The position numbers were made by a program, and so were the translations under genes. A DNA stretch of 64,000 nucleotides from Lichenicoccus roseus (GTDB taxonomy: Bacteria > Pseudomonadota > Alphaproteobacteria > Acetobacterales > Acetobacteraceae), in NCBI RefSeq assembly GCF_005844085.1, contig NZ_VCDI01000003.1, positions 396,374 to 460,373 of the forward strand, in the 5' to 3' direction. This document shows positions 1 through 8,951 of the stretch, in pieces. Under the pieces are notes generated by a model. It ran no database searches, was not told the DNA's origin, and worked only from the letters and a program-made list of their open reading frames with translations. Within the stretch, counting starts at the first letter, position 1, and the number at the start of each line of letters is the position of its first letter.

Positions 1-23
1 CGGATAGGGCGGCCGCTCCTCGC

Positions 24-1196
24 TCATGCCGGCCGGGCCAGGCCGGCGGCGAGGCGTCGTATGAAGCCGTCGCAGGCATCGAGCTGGTCACGCGCGATCC
101 ATTCATCGGCCTTGTGCGCCTGGGCGATGTCGCCCGGGCCGCAGACGATGCTGGCGATGCCGGCGTTCTGGTAGATGCCGGCCTCGGTGCCATAGGAGAC
201 CTTGCCGTGCGCGTTGGCGCCGGATGCCTGCTTGACCAGCGCCACCAGCGCATGGTCGGGGTCGAGCGACAGCGGCGGCAGCAGGTGCAGCGGCTCGAAG
301 TCGAAGCCGGTCGCGGGGTCGACGGCGTGCATCCAGGGCTCGATCGCGGCGGCGGCGTGACGTCGCAGCCGGTCGAGCTCGAGTTCGGCATCGTCACCCG
401 GGATGGTGCGCCATTCCATCTCGAACACCGCCCGCTCGGGAATGATGTTCAGGATCGAGCCGCCTTCCACCAGTCCGGTGTGGATGGTGCTGTGCGGCGG
501 CTCGAAGCCGTCCTCGCGCTTTCCCTCGGCCTGCAGGCGGCGGGACTCGGCGGCAATCCATGCGATCGCCTCGGACGCCGCGTGGATGGCGTTGACGCCG
601 AGCGCCGGCTGGCTCGAATGGCCCGGCCGGCCGCGCGCGGTGACACGCACCGACAGGCGGCCCTTGTGTGCGGTGATCGGCTTCATGCCGGACGGCTCGC
701 CGATGACGCAGAGCGACGGCTTGAGCCGGCCCTGCTCGAGATCGCGCACCAGCACCTGCGCGCCCTCGCAATCCACTTCCTCGTTGTAGGAGATGAAGAG
801 ATGCACCGGCCGCTGCAGCGCAAGCGCCTTCAGGTCGGGCACGGCGGCGAGGCAGGAGGCGACGAAACCCTTCATGTCGACGGCGCCGCGGCCATAGAAC
901 CGGCCATCCCTGCCGGTGAGGCGGAACGGATCGGTGCTCCAGGCCTGGCCGTCGACCGGCACGGTGTCGACATGGCCGGACAGGGCGAGGCCGCCCTCGA
1001 CCTCCGGTCCGATGATGGCGTGCAGGTTGGCCTTCCGGCCGGTCTCGTCATGGGTCAGCCGGTAGCCGACCTCGTGGCGGTCGAGATAGGCGCGCACCCA
1101 GTCGATCAGCGGCAGGTTGGAGTTTCGGCTGGTGGTGTCGAACCCGACCAGTGCCTCGAGGATCCCGGCTGTGCTCGTTTGGTCTGTGGCAGGCAT
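24..1196 (-). CDS. argE: Acetylornithine deacetylase (M20 metallopeptidase family)
   Basis: Cytoplasmic zinc hydrolase that removes the acetyl group from N-acetylornithine in arginine synthesis; related M20 amidohydrolases are an alternative. The 390 residues match the family length. Visible metal-site motifs are SGHVDTVP (His75, Asp77), GRGAVDMKG (Asp107), the NEE base pair near 138-140 and GEPSG (Glu167), with a C-terminal His in the GDIAQAHKADE segment. ATG start at 1196; a CGGA-type ribosome site lies very close to it. It is divergent from the glycosyltransferase at 1267 with about 70 bases between. No other arginine genes are nearby, so the exact substrate is inferred from family resemblance only. 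Confidence 0.85.
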   Translation of the reverse strand: MPATDQTSTAGILEALVGFDTTSRNSNLPLIDWVRAYLDRHEVGYRLTHDETGRKANLHAIIGPEVEGGLALSGHVDTVPVDGQAWSTDPFRLTGRDGRFYGRGAVDMKGFVASCLAAVPDLKALALQRPVHLFISYNEEVDCEGAQVLVRDLEQGRLKPSLCVIGEPSGMKPITAHKGRLSVRVTARGRPGHSSQPALGVNAIHAASEAIAWIAAESRRLQAEGKREDGFEPPHSTIHTGLVEGGSILNIIPERAVFEMEWRTIPGDDAELELDRLRRHAAAAIEPWMHAVDPATGFDFEPLHLLPPLSLDPDHALVALVKQASGANAHGKVSYGTEAGIYQNAGIASIVCGPGDIAQAHKADEWIARDQLDACDGFIRRLAAGLARPA

Positions 1197-1266
1197 TCCG
1201 GCAGTCTATACGGGGCATCCGGCGCGGCAATGGTGTCTGTGGCGCGACTGAGGCGACTGGGACCTG

Positions 1267-2529
1267 ATGGCGACGGCTACGACCACCCTGCACCCGATGC
1301 ACCGGCTCTGGCGCCTGCTTCCAGCCGAACGGCGACGGTTGCTGCTGGCACGGGGCGCCGCCCTGCTGGCGCCGAAACCCGATCGCCGGCCACCGGCGCA
1401 CTGCGATGGCGTCGTCGTCGGTGGCGAGATCGGGCGTGCATCGGGCCTCGGCGAGGCGGCGCGCATCATGCACCGTGCCCTGGAGGGCCTTGGCGTTCCC
1501 ACCGCCGCGCTGCGGGCCGGGCTGGATGTTCCCGGCGAGATCGTCCCGGCCGGCGATGCGACCGGCCGCCGCGACCTGCCGCCGCCTGCCGCGCTGCTGC
1601 TGCACGTCAACGCTCCGGTGCTGCCGGCCGCGTTGCTGAGGCTGCCGCGCGGCGTGCTGCATGGCCGCCGGGTGATCGGCTACTGGGCCTGGGAGCTGCC
1701 TTCGGTACCCCCGAGCTGGCGGCCCGCTGCGTCCTGCGTGCACGAGGTCTGGGCGCCTTCGCGCTTCACCGCGTCCGCGCTGGAAGCGTTGCTGCCCGGC
1801 CGGGTCAGGGTGGTGCCGATCCCGATCGCCTCCAGCCCGCCATTGCCCGCGCCGCTGGGACGTGACGCCTTCGGGCTGCCGGAGGCGGCGGTGGTGGTGC
1901 TGGTCTCGTTCAGCGTCGCCTCCGCCTTCGAACGCAAGAACCCGCTGGGCGCGATTGCCGCGTTCCGTAAAGCCTTCGGCAACCGGTCCGACCGTATCCT
2001 GCTGGTCAAGGCCGGCCATGCCGGTCACTACCCGGCCGACATGGACCGGCTGCAGCAGGCGGCCTCCGGCTGCGACAACATCAGGATCGAGACGCGGATG
2101 CTGCCCGAGGCCGAGATGCATGCCCTGACCCGTTGCGCCGACATCGTGCTGTCGCTGCATCGCAGCGAGGGCTTCGGCCTGGTGCCGGCGCAGGCGATGA
2201 TGCTGGGGCGCGCCGTGGTGGCGACCGACTGGTCGGCGACGGCCGAGTTCCTGGACGAGAGCTGCGGCGTGCCGGTCGGCTACCGGCTTGTCGAGGCAGT
2301 CGACCCGCGCGGCGTGTTCCAGGCACCGGGTGCGCTGTGGGCGGATGCCGATACCGACGAAGCGGCATCCGTCCTGCGCCGCCTGGCGGATGCGCCGGAC
2401 TTGCGGTCGGCGCTTGGCGAGCGGGCCAGGAAGGCGGCGGCGGAGCGCTTCGGGACCGGCGGGCTGCGGGCGGCTCTGGCGGCGATCGGCTACTCCGGCC
2501 CCATTGCCTCCGGGTCGGAAGCGGCCTGA
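1267..2529 (+). CDS. Glycosyltransferase, GT4-like
   Basis: Predicted GT-B retaining glycosyltransferase of 420 residues. The C-terminal half holds the donor-binding region: a phosphate-contacting stretch around SFSVASAFERKNPLGA, then LSLHRSEGFGLVPAQAMMLG, the E-x7-E-like motif of GT4 enzymes, followed by a VVATDWSATAEFL segment. The N-terminal half carries a GRASGLGEAARIMHRAL acceptor-domain loop. No signal peptide or membrane helix is apparent, so it probably works at the cytoplasmic face. It is followed after a single base by a second glycosyltransferase gene, so the two are almost certainly co-transcribed. Sugar donor and acceptor cannot be read from sequence; a role in surface polysaccharide or glycolipid assembly is inference. 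Confidence 0.82.
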   Translation: MATATTTLHPMHRLWRLLPAERRRLLLARGAALLAPKPDRRPPAHCDGVVVGGEIGRASGLGEAARIMHRALEGLGVPTAALRAGLDVPGEIVPAGDATGRRDLPPPAALLLHVNAPVLPAALLRLPRGVLHGRRVIGYWAWELPSVPPSWRPAASCVHEVWAPSRFTASALEALLPGRVRVVPIPIASSPPLPAPLGRDAFGLPEAAVVVLVSFSVASAFERKNPLGAIAAFRKAFGNRSDRILLVKAGHAGHYPADMDRLQQAASGCDNIRIETRMLPEAEMHALTRCADIVLSLHRSEGFGLVPAQAMMLGRAVVATDWSATAEFLDESCGVPVGYRLVEAVDPRGVFQAPGALWADADTDEAASVLRRLADAPDLRSALGERARKAAAERFGTGGLRAALAAIGYSGPIASGSEAA

Positions 2530-2530
2530 G

Positions 2531-3697
2531 ATGCGTATCCTGGTCTGGCAGTGGGGGCGCCGCGGCGCCGGCCCGCGCATGGCGGTCGAGCTGGCAGCGG
2601 CGCTGCGCGCCCTGACGGGTCACACCGTCTTCCTGTCGCTGTCGCGTGGCGCCGAGATCCTGCAGGCGGCGGACCGGCCAGCCAACGCGCTGCCGGTCGC
2701 GACCTATAGCGGCCTGGCAGGCTTCATCGGCCGCCTGCTGCTGACGCCGCTGCTGATCCCCATGCTGGCGGGCCGGCTGCGCGGCCTGGCGCCGGATGTC
2801 GCCATCTGTGCCATGCCGGGACCGCTCGACCTGCTGATGGCGGCTGCCCTGCACCGGCTTGGCATTCCGATGGTGGTCACCGTCCATGACGCCGACCTGC
2901 ATCCGGGTGACGGCCTGCCGCTGCAGATGGCGCTGCAGCGGGCGTTGATCCGGCGCGCCACCGCGCTGGTGGCGCTGACCGGCCATGTCGCCAACCGCCT
3001 GCGCCAGCAACCGGCGTCCCGCTACCTGCCGCTGCTGGAGGCGACGCTGCCGCCCCTGGTGTTCCATGCCCGGCCGCCGCCGCCGCCGCTGCAGCATGGC
3101 GGCCCGTTGCGTCTGCTCTGTTTCGGCAGGCTGCTGCCCTACAAGGGCCTCGACCTGCTCGAGGCCGCGCTTCGCGAAGCGACCGGCGGCGCTGCACGGT
3201 TCGAGGTGCGCGTGATCGGCAGCGGGCCGCATACGCCGACCCTCGAAGCCCTGTCCGAGTTGCCGGGCGTGCGGGTGGAGAACCGTTGGGTCCCGGAGGA
3301 CGAGGTGGCCGGCCTGATCGCCTGGGCCGATGCGCTGGTGCTGCCCTATCGCGAGGCGAGCCAGAGCGGAGTGGCGGCGATCGCCCTCGCTGCCGGCCGC
3401 TGGGTGGTGGCGACCAGGGTGGGTGGCCTGGCGGAACAATTCCATGGCGAGCCGATGGCGCTGCTGTGCGAGCCGGACCCCGCGAGCATCGGCGCCTGCC
3501 TGCGGCAGTTGCTGGACAACCCACCGCCGCAACAGCCGCCGGCGACTGATGCCCTGGCCCTCTGGCTCGACATGGCGCGCACGCTGGTGCGGCAGATCGA
3601 GCCGCTGCTGGCAACCAGTGGCCGGGCTCCGGTCGATGCGAAGCGGAGGTCTGCGGGGCTTGCGGCGGTGTCGGTGCGGCGCGACGACGCCGCGTAG
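2531..3697 (+). CDS. Glycosyltransferase, GT4-like (second of pair)
   Basis: A 388-residue GT-B glycosyltransferase. The ATG at 2531 is chosen because it begins one base after the preceding TGA and opens with the typical MRILVWQWGRRGAG nucleotide-fold start; longer in-frame starts lie inside the previous gene. The C-terminal domain shows the GT4 pattern LLCFGRLLPYKGLDLL, a VRVENRWVPEDEV loop and LVLPYREASQSGVAAIALAAG, a divergent E-x7-E region. The middle segment FIGRLLLTPLLIPMLAGRL is hydrophobic and may attach the protein to the membrane. It converges on the helicase gene with only 10 bases between the stops. Substrate unknown. Confidence 0.8.
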   Translation: MRILVWQWGRRGAGPRMAVELAAALRALTGHTVFLSLSRGAEILQAADRPANALPVATYSGLAGFIGRLLLTPLLIPMLAGRLRGLAPDVAICAMPGPLDLLMAAALHRLGIPMVVTVHDADLHPGDGLPLQMALQRALIRRATALVALTGHVANRLRQQPASRYLPLLEATLPPLVFHARPPPPPLQHGGPLRLLCFGRLLPYKGLDLLEAALREATGGAARFEVRVIGSGPHTPTLEALSELPGVRVENRWVPEDEVAGLIAWADALVLPYREASQSGVAAIALAAGRWVVATRVGGLAEQFHGEPMALLCEPDPASIGACLRQLLDNPPPQQPPATDALALWLDMARTLVRQIEPLLATSGRAPVDAKRRSAGLAAVSVRRDDAA

Positions 3698-3707
3698 CCG
3701 GGCGGGG

Positions 3708-4865
3708 TCAGGCGCGCGGTCGCATCGATGCGCCGCCGAGCTGGAACGGCTCCGAGACGATCATGCGGATGCGGGTGAGCTTCTCGATCGCACGCAGGGC
3801 GCTGCGCTCGTCCGGATCGCACAGCGAAATCGCCACCCCGCGTTGCCCGGCCCGCGCCGTGCGCCCGACGCGGTGCACATAGATCTCGGGCAGGTGCGGG
3901 ATTTCGAAATTGATCACGTGGGTGACGTCGTCGATGTCGATCCCGCGTGAGGCCACGTCGGTCGCAACCAGCACCGAGATGTCGCCGCCGCGGAAGGCGG
4001 CCAGCGCCCGTTCGCGCGCCGCCTGGCTCTTGTCGCCATGGATCGCCGTCGCCGGGATGCGCGCGCGATCGAGGAAGGCCACTACCTGGTCGGCGCCCTG
4101 CTTGGTGCGGGTGAATACCAGGATGCGCCCCTTCCTCAGGCGACCCACGATCTCGACCAGCAGCGGCCGCTTGCGCTGGGTGTCGGTGAAGATGACGCGC
4201 TGCTCGATACCGTCCGCGGTGATCGCCGCCGCCGCGGCCTCGACCTGCACCGGATCATGCAGCAGGTCGCGCGCCAGGATCGCGATCTCGGCCGGCATGG
4301 TGGCCGAGAAGAACAGGTTCTGCCGTTCGGGCGGCAGCATGGTGACGATGCGGCGGATGTCGGCGATGAAACCGAGATCTAGCATGTGGTCGGCCTCGTC
4401 GAGGACGAAGATGCCGGTGGCGACCAGGCTGAGGGTGCGGTCGCCGAGATGGTCCAGCAGCCGTCCGGGCGTGGCGACGACGATGTCGATGCCGTTCGCG
4501 AGCGTGCGCGTCTGGGCCTGCTTCGGCACGCCGCCGTAGAGCAGGGCGGTGCGCAGGCCGGTGCCACGGCCGTAGGTGCGGATGTTGCCGGCGATCTGGC
4601 TGGCCAACTCGCGTGTCGGCGACAGCACCAGTGCGTGGCAGCCGCGCGGCGGCGGCGGCTCGGCCGACTGCATCAGCCGGTGCAGGATCGGCAGGGCAAA
4701 CGCCGCGGTCTTGCCGGTGCCGGTCTGCGCAAGACCCTGCACGTCGCGTCCCCGCAGGATCGGCGGGATCGCCTGCAACTGGATCGGAGTCGGGGTGGAA
4801 TAGTCCTGACGGCGCAGTGCGGCCAGGATGGGCGGCGCAAGGCCTAGCTCTTCGAAGCTGCTCAT
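3708..4865 (-). CDS. DEAD-box ATP-dependent RNA helicase (RhlE-like)
   Basis: RNA-unwinding ATPase of 385 residues. All core motifs are visible in order: Q motif PTPIQ, motif I AQTGTGKT (about 44-51), PTRELA, TPGR, DEAD (Walker B), SAT, then the second RecA domain with VATDVASRGID and HRVGRTAR. The ATG at 4865 is preferred because the Q-motif-proximal sequence MSSFEELGL is the usual beginning of this family; the 33 residues that could be added upstream are Arg-rich and look non-coding. The C-terminus stops soon after the core, without the long basic tail of many RhlE proteins. It stands alone on the minus strand between glycosyltransferase and ELM1-like genes. Confidence 0.9.
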   Translation of the reverse strand: MSSFEELGLAPPILAALRRQDYSTPTPIQLQAIPPILRGRDVQGLAQTGTGKTAAFALPILHRLMQSAEPPPPRGCHALVLSPTRELASQIAGNIRTYGRGTGLRTALLYGGVPKQAQTRTLANGIDIVVATPGRLLDHLGDRTLSLVATGIFVLDEADHMLDLGFIADIRRIVTMLPPERQNLFFSATMPAEIAILARDLLHDPVQVEAAAAAITADGIEQRVIFTDTQRKRPLLVEIVGRLRKGRILVFTRTKQGADQVVAFLDRARIPATAIHGDKSQAARERALAAFRGGDISVLVATDVASRGIDIDDVTHVINFEIPHLPEIYVHRVGRTARAGQRGVAISLCDPDERSALRAIEKLTRIRMIVSEPFQLGGASMRPRA

Positions 4866-4974
4866 GCGGGCGCGGCCTTTCTGCGATGCGGGTCTTTGCA
4901 GAGGCTGGCCGCGCCGGTCAAGCCGGACGGGGAGACGTTGACGGGCGCCGCCGGCGGCTCGCACAACCGCGGGG

Positions 4975-5940
4975 ATGCATGTCGATCACGCCTTGATCCT
5001 GGCGCAGCCCTATGCGGGCCTGGAGGCGCAGGCGCGCGGGCTCGCCGAGCGTGCGGGGCTGGGCTCGAGCGTCCACTCGCTGCAACCGCTGCCGCCCTGG
5101 AGCTGGCTGCCGGCCGCGACCTGGCCCACGCCGCTGCGGGCGGTGGCGCCGCTCGGCGCGCTGCCGGACGGGCTGGTGCTCGGAGTGGGCGGGGTGGCGG
5201 CCGCGGTCGGGGCGGCGCTGCGCCGGCACGGGCGGACGGTGGTGCAGATCCAGAACCCGCGCATGCGCTTCGAGCGCTTCGACCTGGTGGTCGCCAACAC
5301 GCACGACGAGATCGCGGGGCCGAATGTCCTGCTGTCGCGCAATGCCCTGCATCGGGTCGGCCCGGCCCTGCTCGCCGATGCCCGCGCAACCTGGGCGCCC
5401 CGCCTCGCACACCTGCCGCGGCCGCTGGTGGCGGTGCTGGTCGGCGGCTCGAACGGCCGGTTCCGCCTCGATGCCGCCACCGGCAGGGCGCTGGCGGCGC
5501 AGCTTGCCGGCCTGATCAGGCGTGACCGGGTCGGCCTCGCGCTGACCCCTTCGCGGCGTACCGCCCCCGAGGTGCGCGCGGCGCTGGCGGAGGCGCTGTC
5601 GCCGCCGGGCGCCTGGGTGTGGGACATGCAGGGCGACAATCCGTATTTCGGCCTGCTGGCCTGCGCCGATGCCATCGTGGTCACCGCGGACAGCGTGTCG
5701 ATGGTCTCGGAGGCGGCGGCGACCGATGTGCCGGTGCTGGTGGCGGAGCTGCCCGGGCGGTCGCGCCGCATCGGGCTGTTCCTGCGGACGTTGCAGCAGG
5801 CCGGACGCATCAGGATGTTCGACGGCCGGCTGCAGCACTGGCCGACCGCGGCGCTGGACGACACGCCCGCAGTGGCGCACGAGATGCGGCGGCGGCTGGG
5901 GATCACGGGTCCCGTGGCCCCGGACCCGGTAAGCGACTGA
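4975..5940 (+). CDS. ELM1/GtrOC1 family protein (former DUF1022)
   Basis: A 321-residue protein of the family named after the plant mitochondrial fission factor ELM1; bacterial members are uncharacterised and have a glycosyltransferase-like fold. Recognisable family segments are the QIQNPR stretch (about 89-94), FDLVVANTHDEI, VLVGGSNGRFRLD (a phosphate-loop-like turn) and the C-terminal ADAIVVTADSVSMVSEAA, which resembles the nucleotide-sugar site of MurG-like enzymes. ATG at 4975, divergent from the helicase. It is followed after 18 bases by a large protein of unknown function, so the pair is probably an operon. Function in bacteria is not established. Confidence 0.78.
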   Translation: MHVDHALILAQPYAGLEAQARGLAERAGLGSSVHSLQPLPPWSWLPAATWPTPLRAVAPLGALPDGLVLGVGGVAAAVGAALRRHGRTVVQIQNPRMRFERFDLVVANTHDEIAGPNVLLSRNALHRVGPALLADARATWAPRLAHLPRPLVAVLVGGSNGRFRLDAATGRALAAQLAGLIRRDRVGLALTPSRRTAPEVRAALAEALSPPGAWVWDMQGDNPYFGLLACADAIVVTADSVSMVSEAAATDVPVLVAELPGRSRRIGLFLRTLQQAGRIRMFDGRLQHWPTAALDDTPAVAHEMRRRLGITGPVAPDPVSD

Positions 5941-5958
5941 GCGGACGCGAGCAAGACG

Positions 5959-7842
5959 ATGCTGGACATCCAGACCTACGATGCCCGACAGGGCGGCAAT
6001 GTGCTCTACAAGGCCCTGGCGCATCCGCTGGCGGCGGAAGCGGTGGCACGCCTGGGCGACCGGCTACGCCAGGCCGGCAGGGTCGCGGTGTACGATCCCG
6101 ACGGCGCGGCGGCGATGCTCTACGCCCTCAATCCCGGCCTGCCGCGTCCCAAAGAACTCTATGTGCACGATGTAGCACTGGTCGGGCGCGAGATGCTGGG
6201 CACCGTCACCCTGGCGCTGACCGACATCGTCCGGTCCGAGGCGGGGGTGCTGCTGGTGGCGGCCTTCGATGCCGAGCGCATCGTGGCGCGCATCGCCGAC
6301 ATGGTGCCGGCCCGCATCGAGGTGATGACTCTGGATGCGGCGCGGCTGCCTTCGGACATGCTCACCAACCCGAGGCGCTATCTCGACCGGCTGAACTTCG
6401 CCACCAACTTCGCCTTCTTCCGCGACGCGGACGACCTCTCGACCCGGCTGGTGACCGCCAACTACTGGCAGGCGTACGGCGCCGAGGCGGTGCGGCTATG
6501 GCTGCGGCTGTATGACGGCGAGGGCAATGTGCTGGCGACCTGGGAGGAGCCGGTTCGTCCGGGTGCCGCCGGCATCGGCATCGAGAGCCGCGCGGTGCGC
6601 GAGCGCCTCGGGCTCGGGCCGTTCACCGGCCAGCTGTTCGTGCATGCGATCGGCGTCGCCGGCCATGACGTGGTGAAGTACGCGCTCGACGTCACCGGCC
6701 ATGACGGCAACCAGAGCCTGTCGGTCACCCACGACGCCAATGCCTGGCCGTCCGACCGCTACGCCAACCTGCCCGCGCCGCGCGCCGACGAGCGCGTGCT
6801 GCTTTGGGTGCAGAACAGCCACGCGGCGCCGATCCCGGCCGGTGCGATCGAGCTCGACCGTATGGGACGCGAGCAGCCGGTGGCGCTGGCGGTCGAGGTG
6901 CCGCCCTATGCCAGCCTCGCCGTCGACGTCTCGACGCTGCTGCCCGGGCTGCACTGGCCGGCGCAGATCGAGCTGCGCTGCGGCCGACACATGGTGCGGC
7001 CGCGCTACGAGGTGATCCGCGGCGGCCGGACCCGCATCGCGCACATGAATGTCGAGCGCGCCGATCTCGCGCCCGATCCCGGCATCCCGGCGCTGCCCGC
7101 CGTGATGGGGCGTGGCTACATCCTGCCGTTCCCGGTGCTGGACCCGGCGAACTTCCGCTCCATCGTGCAGCCTGCGCCGATGGCGCCGAGCCAGCGCAGC
7201 CTGCCGTTGCGGATCGACCTGTTCGACGCCGAGGGCCAGAAGGCCGGCGAGCATTTCCTCGGCTGCCTGCCGCGCGACCACGACGTGGCGCTGGATCTGG
7301 GGACGCTGTCGGCGCCCGAGGGTCATGCCGAGCTGGTCTACGACTTCCGCGACGGCGGCGAGGCGGATGGCTGGATGCATGCGCTGGTGCGCTACGAGCA
7401 TGTCGGCAGCGGACATGTCGCCGAGACCAGCTTCGGCGCACACATCTTCAACACCGCGATGACCTATCGCGACGAACCGCAATCCTATTCCGGACCGCCG
7501 CCCGGCCTGTCGACGCGACTGTTCCTGAAGCTCGGCGAGGGCGGCCGGCGCAGCTTCTCGGCGCTGATCTATCCGGCCTCGGCGCCGTGGCGCGCGCGGT
7601 CGAGCACCAGGCTGGTGCTGCATGACGGCGAGGGCGCGGTGGTGGCCGAACGGCCGATCGAGATCGCGTGCTGCGGCTCGATGATGGTCTGGCCGCACCT
7701 GGTGTTCGGCGACGCACTGCTGGAGCAGGCGGGTGCGCGCGGCTACGTGCTGATCCGCGACACCACCTGCCGCCTGTTCGGCTATCACGGCCAGATGGAC
7801 ACCGGCGGGCGGGTGTCGCTCGACCATATGTTCGGGTTCTGA
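5959..7842 (+). CDS. Uncharacterised 627-residue protein
   Basis: I do not recognise this family. The protein is long, soluble-looking, has no signal peptide or obvious transmembrane helix, and no catalytic motif I can name. The N-terminal ~130 residues resemble an alpha/beta nucleotide-type fold (VAVYDPDGAAAMLYAL, GVLLVAAFDAERIVARI). The remainder is rich in short beta-strand-like stretches (ELRCGRHMVRPRYEVI, ELVYDFRDGG, TRLVLHDGEGAVV) as in tandem beta-sandwich domains. Codon use is the same as its neighbours and the frame is open over 1.9 kb, so it is certainly coding. It lies 18 bases after the ELM1-like gene, suggesting a joint role, possibly in surface carbohydrate; that is inference. 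Confidence 0.7.
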   Translation: MLDIQTYDARQGGNVLYKALAHPLAAEAVARLGDRLRQAGRVAVYDPDGAAAMLYALNPGLPRPKELYVHDVALVGREMLGTVTLALTDIVRSEAGVLLVAAFDAERIVARIADMVPARIEVMTLDAARLPSDMLTNPRRYLDRLNFATNFAFFRDADDLSTRLVTANYWQAYGAEAVRLWLRLYDGEGNVLATWEEPVRPGAAGIGIESRAVRERLGLGPFTGQLFVHAIGVAGHDVVKYALDVTGHDGNQSLSVTHDANAWPSDRYANLPAPRADERVLLWVQNSHAAPIPAGAIELDRMGREQPVALAVEVPPYASLAVDVSTLLPGLHWPAQIELRCGRHMVRPRYEVIRGGRTRIAHMNVERADLAPDPGIPALPAVMGRGYILPFPVLDPANFRSIVQPAPMAPSQRSLPLRIDLFDAEGQKAGEHFLGCLPRDHDVALDLGTLSAPEGHAELVYDFRDGGEADGWMHALVRYEHVGSGHVAETSFGAHIFNTAMTYRDEPQSYSGPPPGLSTRLFLKLGEGGRRSFSALIYPASAPWRARSSTRLVLHDGEGAVVAERPIEIACCGSMMVWPHLVFGDALLEQAGARGYVLIRDTTCRLFGYHGQMDTGGRVSLDHMFGF

Positions 7843-8177
7843 CGAGGGTCCTGCTCGCTCGGAGCCGGATGCCTGGCCGATGGTTGCCTCCCAAGCGGCC
7901 GCGCCTGGGCACCTTCAGGGCCATCGGCGGGAGAGCGTTTGGAATTTCGCGAAACCGGTGCCGTAATGTCTGCTGTCGACCCGGCGGCGGCCCGTCACAA
8001 GACCGTAGTGTCAGGCTGCGCCTGACCGTCGGGACGGGTTCTTTGGAACCCTTTAAGTCCCGGAAATTCTGGCCTTGAAAATCGTATTGCAAACGGAGGT
8101 TTGTGGAACGTCTGCTGCGCTCGCCTATATCTGCTGTCCAGCAAACGACGCTAATCTGTCCCCAACGATAGACAGCC
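7843..8177. other. 335-base gene-free region with hairpins
   Basis: No convincing gene. Both flanking genes end here, so it is a 3'-3' region. It contains a perfect hairpin at 8010-8026 (GTCAGGC, loop TGC, GCCTGAC), another at 8036-8051 (GGGTTC, loop TTTG, GAACCC, followed by TTTAAG) and a third at 8090-8103 (CAAAC, GGAG, GTTTG). It is visibly richer in A+T than its surroundings between about 7930 and 8160. These may be terminators for the 627-residue gene or for the ABC operon, or part of a small RNA. None has a proper U-tract. Confidence 0.5.
8036..8051. terminator. Possible terminator hairpin
   Basis: GGGTTC-TTTG-GAACCC forms a perfect six-pair stem with a four-base loop and is followed on the plus strand by TTTAAG. 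It lies in the 3'-3' region between the uncharacterised plus-strand gene and the minus-strand ABC operon. The U-tract is short, so intrinsic termination is only possible. Confidence 0.35.
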
Positions 8178-8951
8178 TCAGCCGCGTTCCGGAACTCCGA
8201 ATCTTCTGATCACCGCAGTCTCGACCGCCGCCACCACCCCGTAGAGCAGCAGCGAACACAGCGTCACCAGCACCAGCGCGCTCCACAGATCGGCAGCCCG
8301 GAACGAGGTGATGTCGCGTTGCATGCGGTAGCCGATGCCGTCGCCGGTGGCGAGCCATTCGGCGAGCAGCGCGCCGACCAGGGCGGCCGGCGCCGAGAGC
8401 CGCATCGACGCCATGATCGCCGGCAACGCGCCGGGGAGGGCGACCTTGCGCAGCACCGCGAGATCGCCGCCGCCACAGGCGCGGACCAGTTCCGCCGACG
8501 CACGCGGCGCCGCGCGCAGGCCCATCACGCTGTTCACCAGGGTCGGGAAATAGACGATCAGGCCGCCGATCACCGCGACCGCCGCCGGTCCGCGGCCGAA
8601 CACCAGCACGATCAGCGGCGTCATCGCGACCAGCGGGATCGAACGCAGGATCGTCGCGAGCGGCAGCAGGCTGCGCTCGAGTGTAGGGGCGAGCACGAAC
8701 AGGATTGCGCTGCCGAGGCCAAGCACCAGGCCGAGCAGGAAGCCGGAGGCGGCGTGCACCAGCGTCACCCCGAGGGCGCCGAGCAGGGCGGCCCGGTTGC
8801 GGCCCGAGGCGGGCATGCCGAACAGGTACTGCGCCACCGCAAGCGGCGACTTGCCTATCAGCGGGCTGACCCGGAAGACATGCAGGAACAGGCTCCAGGC
8901 CAGCAGCACGATCGCCAGCGCCAGCAGCGGCGACAGCAGTCGCGAACTCAC
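8178..8951 (-). CDS. ABC transporter permease (SsuC/ThiX-like), last gene of operon
   Basis: Inner-membrane permease of 257 residues with about six hydrophobic segments. The cytoplasmic EAA loop is clear: [27 protein letters not shown], which contacts the ATPase. The GTG start at 8951 is chosen because it overlaps the TGA of the upstream permease by four bases (GTGA), the usual sign of translational coupling. With the ATPase at 9688, the second permease at 8948 and the binding protein at 10535 it forms a nitrate/sulfonate/thiamine-precursor class importer. Having two different permeases suggests a heterodimeric membrane domain. Confidence 0.85.
   Translation of the reverse strand: MSSRLLSPLLALAIVLLAWSLFLHVFRVSPLIGKSPLAVAQYLFGMPASGRNRAALLGALGVTLVHAASGFLLGLVLGLGSAILFVLAPTLERSLLPLATILRSIPLVAMTPLIVLVFGRGPAAVAVIGGLIVYFPTLVNSVMGLRAAPRASAELVRACGGGDLAVLRKVALPGALPAIMASMRLSAPAALVGALLAEWLATGDGIGYRMQRDITSFRAADLWSALVLVTLCSLLLYGVVAAVETAVIRRFGVPERG

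Noticed and set aside
24-1865. A 583-codon plus-strand frame starting at 114
   Set aside because: It is antisense to the ArgE gene and then out of frame with the glycosyltransferase; no motif supports it.
8036-8051. GGGTTC-TTTG-GAACCC as a tRNA T-arm
   Set aside because: No acceptor, D or anticodon arms at the right spacing and no GTTCRA loop.
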